Source: Verrucomicrobiota bacterium (GTDB lineage: Bacteria > Verrucomicrobiota > Verrucomicrobiia > Chthoniobacterales > Chthoniobacteraceae). Taken from it: a stretch of 46,471 bases of DNA. Location of the stretch: the NCBI GenBank assembly GCA_009885995.1, contig VFJQ01000090.1, positions 1 to 46,471 of the forward strand, given 5' to 3'. The notes below the pieces were generated by a model that had not been told where the DNA came from, did not search any database, and worked only from the letters and a program-made list of their open reading frames with translations. This document shows positions 41,455-46,471 of the stretch, piece after piece (position 1 is the first letter of the stretch; each line of letters starts with the position of its first letter). The translations under genes were made by a program, and so were the position numbers.

Positions 41455-42353
41455 CCTCGCCGCGCGACGAGGCTGAGCACGGCCTTCTGCGCGTGCAGGC
41501 GGTTTTCCGCCTGGTCGAAGATCGTCGGCGCGTGCGCCTCGAAGACCTCGTCGGTGATCTCCTTGCCGCGATACGCCGGCAGGCAGTGCATCACCAGCGC
41601 GCCGGGCTTCGCGAGCGACACGAGCGCGCTGTCGATGTGATAGGCACCGAGCTGCGCGAGGCGATACGCGGCTTCGTTCTCCTTGCCCATGCTCACCCAC
41701 ACGTCGGTGTAAAGCACGTCGGCCCCGCTCGCAGCGGCCTTGAGGTCTTCGGTCACGACGATGTCTCCGCCAGCGCGCGCGATCAGTTCCGCCGACGGCT
41801 GAAACGCGGCGGGTGCCGCGATGCGCAGCGTGAATCCAAGTCGAGCCGCGGCCCAAATCCACGACACCGGCACATTGCACGCGCCGTCGCCGACGAACGT
41901 CACGACCTTGCCTTCGTGAGTGCCGAGCTTCTCCCGGATCGTCTGGAGGTCCGCGAGAATCTGGCAGGGATGCTCCTCGTCGGTCAGCGCATTGATCGTC
42001 GGGATGCCGCCAAACTTCGCGAAGTCTTCCACGTCGCTCTGCGCATACGTGCGGATCACCGCGCCATGGCACATCCGCCCAAGCACGCGCGCGGTGTCCT
42101 TGATCGGCTCGCCGCGGCCGAGCTGGATGTCGTCGGCCGCGAGGAAGATCACGTCGCCGCCGAGCTCGCGGATGCCGACCTCGAAACTCACGCGCGTGCG
42201 CGTCGAGGACTTCGAGAAGATGAGCGCCCAGCACTGATACCGCAGCGGATGCTCGACGTGCCGGCCGCGCATGACTTTCATCTCGGCGGCGAGTTCGAGG
42301 ATGCGGAGGATCTCTTCCGCGGTGAGCGATTCGAGCGAGAGCAGGTGTTTCAT
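41451..42353 (-). CDS. argF: ornithine carbamoyltransferase
   Basis: The 300-residue enzyme makes citrulline from ornithine and carbamoyl phosphate. The carbamoyl-phosphate motif STRTR is at 50-54 (FSKSSTRTRVSFE). DEEHPCQILADLQT, the ornithine-binding VSMGKE, and HCLPAYRGKEITDEVFE follow. The His-Cys-Leu-Pro motif is intact, with Ala-Tyr in place of the commoner Ala-His before Arg-Gly. ATG 42353 overlaps the argD stop (42350-42352) as ATGA, so argD-argF is a coupled arginine-biosynthesis pair. Other arg genes are not in the window. Confidence 0.96.
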   Translation of the reverse strand: MKHLLSLESLTAEEILRILELAAEMKVMRGRHVEHPLRYQCWALIFSKSSTRTRVSFEVGIRELGGDVIFLAADDIQLGRGEPIKDTARVLGRMCHGAVIRTYAQSDVEDFAKFGGIPTINALTDEEHPCQILADLQTIREKLGTHEGKVVTFVGDGACNVPVSWIWAAARLGFTLRIAAPAAFQPSAELIARAGGDIVVTEDLKAAASGADVLYTDVWVSMGKENEAAYRLAQLGAYHIDSALVSLAKPGALVMHCLPAYRGKEITDEVFEAHAPTIFDQAENRLHAQKAVLSLVARRG

Positions 42354-43669
42354 GCCAGTGATGTGAGGACGTTCTTTAGGATCGAAGCGGCTTCGTCAAT
42401 TTCGCTGCGCTTCACATTTAGCGGCGGCAGCCAGCGCACGGCGTGCGTGCCGGACGGGATCGTGAGCAGGCCCGCCTCGTGCAGCCGATCGACTACGAAC
42501 AAGCACGGCGCCTTGGCTACCGGGCAGGCGGGCACGCGCTCCGCGAAGTCGGGAACGAGTTCGATCCCGATCATCAGGCCCACGCCGCGCGTCTCCTTGA
42601 TGAGCGGCGACGCCAGCGCGTCGAGCGTCTGCTTCGCATAAGCGCCGAGGTCGCGCGCGTTCGCGAGCAGGCCTTCGTCCTCGATCACCGCGAGCACTTC
42701 GCTCGCTCCCGCGCAGACGAGCGGCGTGCCGCCGAAAGTCGTGCCGTGCGTGCCGGGGCCGAGCAGATCGCAGAGCGGTTTCGCCGAGCCATCCGCGAGC
42801 GTGACGGCGCGGTCGCTCACCCAGATCGCGCCGAGCGGGAAGCCGCCGGCGATACCCTTCGCCCACGACATCGCGTCAGGCATCACGTCCGGCGCCAGTG
42901 TCTTCGCGCCGACCCAATCGCCGGTGCGCCCGAGGCCGCACTGCACTTCGTCGAACATCAGCAGCAATCCGTGTTCATCGCACAGTTGCCGCGCGAGTCG
43001 GAGGAAGGTGGCGTCCGAGGGTTTGATCCCGCTCTCGCCCTGCACCGGCTCGAGCAGCACGGCGACCGTGCCGGGCTCGCGCACCGCAGCGGCGAGCGCT
43101 TCACCATCGTTGAAAGGCACGTGGCAAAAGCCTGCGACCGCGGGCTCAAATCCCTTCTTCACCTTCTCCTGACCCGTCGCCGCGATGCCCGCGAGCGTGC
43201 GGCCATGGAAGGAGCCGAGCATGGTGATGATCTCGAACCGCGGCGTGGCAGTGGTCACCCATTCGCCGACCGTGTGCTTTGGCGGTGGCGGCGCGCTCTC
43301 GTTGCCGAACTTCCGCGCGAGCTTGTAGAGCGCCTCGTTCGCCTCGGCGCCGCTGTTGCAGAAGAACACCTTGCCCGGCTTGCCCACGAGCCGCACGAGC
43401 CGCTCGGCCAGCTCGCCCTGCGGGCGCGTGTAGTAGAGGTTCGAGGTATGCACGAGCGTGGCGATCTGCTGCTGCATCGTCGCCACGACGCGCGGATGGC
43501 AGTGACCGATCGAGGTGACCGCGATGCCCGCGCCGAAGTCCAGGTAGCGCTTGCCGGCTTCATCCCACACCTCGGTCCCCTGCCCGCGCGCCAGACGTAG
43601 ATCGAACCGGCCGTAGGTCGGAATGACGTAGCGATCGTAGAGCTCGCGTGTGGTGGTGAGTGGTTTCAT
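42350..43669 (-). CDS. argD: acetylornithine aminotransferase
   Basis: The 439-residue class III PLP aminotransferase converts N-acetylglutamate semialdehyde to N-acetylornithine. FCNSGAEANEALYKLARKFG binds the cofactor phosphate. LLMFDEVQCGLGRTG has the pyridoxal-N-binding Asp, and SWAKGIAGGFPLGAIWV carries the PLP-binding Lys near residue 270. It is slightly longer than average because of PPPPKHTVGEWVTTATPRF-like sequence at about 115-145. It is 54 bp downstream of recF and overlaps argF. The specificity is by family resemblance and argF linkage; a broader omega-aminotransferase is possible. Confidence 0.93.
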   Translation of the reverse strand: MKPLTTTRELYDRYVIPTYGRFDLRLARGQGTEVWDEAGKRYLDFGAGIAVTSIGHCHPRVVATMQQQIATLVHTSNLYYTRPQGELAERLVRLVGKPGKVFFCNSGAEANEALYKLARKFGNESAPPPPKHTVGEWVTTATPRFEIITMLGSFHGRTLAGIAATGQEKVKKGFEPAVAGFCHVPFNDGEALAAAVREPGTVAVLLEPVQGESGIKPSDATFLRLARQLCDEHGLLLMFDEVQCGLGRTGDWVGAKTLAPDVMPDAMSWAKGIAGGFPLGAIWVSDRAVTLADGSAKPLCDLLGPGTHGTTFGGTPLVCAGASEVLAVIEDEGLLANARDLGAYAKQTLDALASPLIKETRGVGLMIGIELVPDFAERVPACPVAKAPCLFVVDRLHEAGLLTIPSGTHAVRWLPPLNVKRSEIDEAASILKNVLTSLA

Positions 43670-43723
43670 CGGAAGGGCGCGGAGGCTAGGCAGCTCCAGG
43701 CGCTTTGCATCGCGAAATTTGCG

Positions 43724-44746
43724 TTACAACCGCAGCACGTGATGCGCGTGCCCTTCGCCCATCCAGTCGAGATGCGTCGTCGTCACGATCTTCTGCGAAG
43801 TCTTCGGCAGCGCAGCGAGCAGCGCGTTGCGCCGCCGCAGATCGAGCTCACCGAAGACGTCGTCGATCAGCAGCAGGGGCGGCGCCACAAAGTGAGCCGC
43901 GAGGATATGCGCCGCGCCGAGTTTTAGCGCGAGGACCAGTGTGCGCTGCTGCCCTTCGCTCGCGTGATCGGCGGAGACTTCGTTGAGCGAGAATTCGAGA
44001 TCATCGCGATGCGGCCCGACGGTCGTCTGCCGCAGCCGCGCGTCCGCAGCGTGCGCAGCCGCCAACTCAGCCGCGAAGTCTTCCCCGCCGCCGCTCACAT
44101 ATTCGATATGCAGATGCTCATGCGCCTCGCTGATCGCCGAGTGCATCGCCGCCGCGGGCGCTTGCAACTCCGCCGCGAACCGGCGCCGCGCATCGATCAA
44201 GCGCTCGCCCGCCGCGACGAGCGGCGCATCGAAGGCCGCGATCTCCCGCCAGCGCGGGGACGACTGCTTGAGCAGCAGGTTGCGCGAGCGGAGGGCGCGC
44301 TCGTATTCGCGCAGCACCGTGCGGTAGCCGGGCTCGCGCTGCGCGCAGACGAAGTCCAGAAAGCGCCGCCGCAGATCCCCCGCCCCGCGCGTGAGATCGA
44401 TGTCGGCATTCGAGAACCACACCACGCGTCCGAGTTGCAGATACTCGTGTGCCGTCGTCTGCGGCACCGAGTCGAGCGCGAGCTTCTTGCGCTCCTTGCT
44501 GAAGTAAAACTGGAGGTGCCGCTCCTTCGCGTGGCCATCGACCACGAACCCGCGCCGCCCGTGCTGCACGACCGACGCGAGCCGCGTGACGCGCGGGCTT
44601 TGCAGCCGCAGCAGGATGCACGCAGCCTCGAGCAGCGAGGTTTTCCCACGCGCGTTCGGGCCGACGATGAAGTTCAGCCCGTCGCCAAACTCCGACTCGA
44701 ACGAGTCGAAGCAGCGGAAGTGGCGGACTTTGAGCGAGCGGAGCAT
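43724..44746 (-). CDS. recF: RecF-like DNA repair/replication ATPase
   Basis: The 340-residue SMC-like ATPase has Walker A VGPNARGKTSLLEA at 28-41 and the C-terminal signature/Walker B LLLIDDVFGELD. EGQQRTLVLALKL is the ABC signature. RecF loads RecA at single-strand gaps with RecO and RecR. ATG 44746 (MLRSLKVRHFRCF) is preferred to 44806 because the N-terminal strand LRSLKVRHFRCF is the family start. It is 63 bp downstream of the ceramidase-like gene and 54 bp upstream of argD on the same strand. The usual dnaA-dnaN-recF-gyrB context is not present. Confidence 0.9.
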   Translation of the reverse strand: MLRSLKVRHFRCFDSFESEFGDGLNFIVGPNARGKTSLLEAACILLRLQSPRVTRLASVVQHGRRGFVVDGHAKERHLQFYFSKERKKLALDSVPQTTAHEYLQLGRVVWFSNADIDLTRGAGDLRRRFLDFVCAQREPGYRTVLREYERALRSRNLLLKQSSPRWREIAAFDAPLVAAGERLIDARRRFAAELQAPAAAMHSAISEAHEHLHIEYVSGGGEDFAAELAAAHAADARLRQTTVGPHRDDLEFSLNEVSADHASEGQQRTLVLALKLGAAHILAAHFVAPPLLLIDDVFGELDLRRRNALLAALPKTSQKIVTTTHLDWMGEGHAHHVLRL

Positions 44747-44809
44747 CGGAGGCGGCGTGGCTTGGACGCCACGACCGGCCCCCACGTCAAGCACTGCGAC
44801 ATGCACGTT

Positions 44810-46168
44810 TTAACGCGGCTGGGTTTGCGCTAGAAGATCGCGCACTTTTGCTGCGATGCGTTCTTCCACATCCTCGGTCCACGGTCCCGGGAGATTGCCG
44901 AAGCGTATCGCGTCGCCGGCTTCGTAGCCGCCTTCCTTTCTCACGCGGAGGCTCGGGATGTAGCCCATCACGTCGTTGCTGTAGCCCGCGACCCACACGG
45001 GCTGGCCGGCGAACTCGCGTTTGAAGCGCAGCGAGTAATCAACCACGACCTCGCCGCCGAGCGCGATGAGCGTGAGCTTGCCGCCGAAGCGCACGACTTG
45101 CACCGGATATGCGTAGTGCGCGGGCAGCGTCTCGCCCGTATCGAGCCGCGCGAGCATCCGCTGCGCGTGCGACGCGAAATATTTGTCCGATCCCGTGAGC
45201 CGCGACTCGAACTCCGCGCGTGTCGGCACCGCGAAGTCGAGCTGCACGTCTTCCATCGCCGCGTCGAGCCGCGCGGGAAGTGGGAGCGCGGGTGCATCGA
45301 GCGCGGCCTGCACCGCGGTCGCGAGCGTGCGGCCGTGCTGCTGGGCGAGCGGGAGTTTGCCGCGCGGATACGGATTCTGATCGCCGCCGCACCCGCTCAC
45401 GAACAGCGCCGTCGCGCCGGGATGCTCCGCCTGGAAAACCTCCTGCGCATACCCCGCGAAATCGCCGCACCACTCGTAGAAACTGAGCGTCGTGTTATGG
45501 CACGCGTAGCCGAAGACCGCGGCGCGCAGTTGCTTCTCCGCACCGAAGACCGCCAGCACCGGCACATCGTGATCCACCGGGCCTTCCGAATACGGCGCAT
45601 TCTTATATCCACCCTCGACCGGCAGCCGCCGGTTCATCGCGAAGCCGCACCGCGCGTGGTGATACTCCAACCGCGCCGGCGCGAGCTGCGCGAAGGCGTC
45701 CGCCGCGAGCGCCACCAGCTTCTCCTCGAGGAAGAGCCCATAAGCCTCCGCCTGCTGCTTCCGCTGCACATCCACGAGATGCGACGTCTTCTGCGCGACA
45801 CGAAACTCCGGCCCGCAGTGCGTGTGCGACGCATTGAGGAGCAGCCCCTCGCGCCGCAGCCCGTGCTTCTCCCCGAGCCGCTTCTCCAGCCCATCGCGCA
45901 GCGTGCGCGGCACACCGATGAGATCGAGCGTGATGAGCAACTGCCTCCTCCCCTCCCCGTCTTCGAGCGCCACCGCCTTCGCGAAAAGCTCCTGCGCCTT
46001 CCCCTCCGCCGGCTTCGTGCGGGAGGCATACCCGGCCATCCAGATAAACTCCGTCGGCGTGATGACCGTGCTCGCCACGCCCGCCTTCCAGTCGAGCGGC
46101 GCATCCGCAGCACGCACGAACGAACCGACGAGCACGAAGACGAGGACGAGGCGGGCGGGGAGCGTCAT
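44810..46168 (-). CDS. neutral/alkaline non-lysosomal ceramidase-like exported protein
   Basis: The 452-residue product has a signal peptide (MTLPARLVLVFVLVGSFVRAA). A domain like the N-terminal part of neutral/alkaline ceramidases follows, with NASHTHCGPEF at 113-123 carrying zinc-ligand histidines. GYACHNTTLSF and FVSGCGGDQNPYPRG are the other family blocks. Many bacterial members are small relatives with unknown substrate, so true ceramidase activity is not established. ATG 46168 is chosen because it is the start of the signal peptide. It is the first gene of a minus-strand series with recF, argD and argF. Confidence 0.85.
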   Translation of the reverse strand: MTLPARLVLVFVLVGSFVRAADAPLDWKAGVASTVITPTEFIWMAGYASRTKPAEGKAQELFAKAVALEDGEGRRQLLITLDLIGVPRTLRDGLEKRLGEKHGLRREGLLLNASHTHCGPEFRVAQKTSHLVDVQRKQQAEAYGLFLEEKLVALAADAFAQLAPARLEYHHARCGFAMNRRLPVEGGYKNAPYSEGPVDHDVPVLAVFGAEKQLRAAVFGYACHNTTLSFYEWCGDFAGYAQEVFQAEHPGATALFVSGCGGDQNPYPRGKLPLAQQHGRTLATAVQAALDAPALPLPARLDAAMEDVQLDFAVPTRAEFESRLTGSDKYFASHAQRMLARLDTGETLPAHYAYPVQVVRFGGKLTLIALGGEVVVDYSLRFKREFAGQPVWVAGYSNDVMGYIPSLRVRKEGGYEAGDAIRFGNLPGPWTEDVEERIAAKVRDLLAQTQPR

Positions 46169-46334
46169 GCCGCGAGTCTTCCCGGCTGCGCCGGAAGGCG
46201 CAAGCCGCAGACGAAGCCACCCGCTACCGGTGGCGGATGCCGTCCACCGCGCGAGCGGGAATCCATCTTGCGGGAAAAGCCGCCCGCTCGACCCTCCACG
46301 CGCCCGCGCTGCACCGCCTCCGCACTTCCACACC

Positions 46335-46471
46335 ATGAGCCTCCGCACCCTCGCCGCCCTCGCCCTGCTCGCCGCCTGCCTCGTCCCGCACACGGACGCC
46401 GCGCTCTTCACCGACGCCGCGAGCAACTACGGCGGCATCATCGAAGACGCCACCGGCACCGCCCCGGAGAA
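46335..46471 (+). CDS. exported protein, 5' fragment cut by the window end
   Basis: An ATG at 46335 opens a frame beginning MSLRTLAALALLAACLVPHT. A signal peptide with a likely cleavage after DAA or before LFTDAASNYGG gives a mature start of ALFTDAASNYGGIIED. The gene runs off the end. Nothing else can be said about function. It is divergent from the ceramidase-like gene. Confidence 0.6.
   Translation, partial: MSLRTLAALALLAACLVPHTDAALFTDAASNYGGIIEDATGTAPE

Overview
The window looks like chromosomal DNA of a high-GC member of the Verrucomicrobiota, probably a free-living or soil lineage of the Chthoniobacter/Opitutus kind. This is inferred from the mix of families: a PVC-type membrane-bound dehydrogenase/heme-binding protein, large FG-GAP propeller proteins (one with the N-terminal motif [11 protein letters not shown]), a TIGR03032-like protein, a SecA and RsmH typical of free-living bacteria, and many dispersed palindromic repeats. 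No rRNA or tRNA gene was recognised by eye.

Layout. 1-3205: a 22-bp tandem repeat, a small LuxR-type HTH protein, and a secreted protein with nine exact-length 168-bp repeats, followed by repeat DNA. 3206-5541 (minus): an AMP-dependent acyl-CoA ligase translationally coupled to an AcuC-like histone deacetylase family protein. 5598-7936 (plus): rpmE, a strong terminator hairpin, prfA, ridA, pyrE. 8151-11472: a type II secretion/type IV pilus-like minor pseudopilin cluster (I/J/K-like) and a small hypothetical gene. 11596-15593: secA overlapping rsmH. 15594-18378 (minus): a DUF2934-like gene, ruvB and a DEAD-box helicase. 18498-22644: a small hypothetical gene, UDP-glucuronate decarboxylase, and the PVC dehydrogenase/cytochrome protein. 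22645-24203: repeat-rich DNA around an orphan parA. 24204-27095: a SWIM/SNF2 helicase.

27186-30849 is a 3,664-bp mobile element. It has perfect 18-bp terminal inverted repeats and an 8-bp target duplication. It carries an IS1-like transposase, a divergent P63C-domain gene, a tiny basic ORF and three uncharacterised ORFs. The start codons of the transposase and the P63C gene form the two tips of one perfect 29-bp palindrome. A relic of a related element abuts the right-hand target duplication. This is the strongest candidate here for an undescribed system.

30978-40350: a giant metzincin-like secreted protease with Ig-like modules, a TIGR03032-like protein, and a second FG-GAP giant. 40442-46471: sucD converging on a minus-strand cluster (ceramidase-like gene, recF, argD, argF), then the start of a secreted protein cut by the window end.

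A second theme is the abundance of short-period palindromic elements of several sequence families. They lie between genes (3010-3206, 19779-19849, 24057-24199, 41347-41454) and also in frame inside genes (20995-21060, 21738-21828, 24490-24550, 36033-36113). The latter add short low-complexity peptides to otherwise conserved proteins, in the way Rickettsia palindromic elements do.
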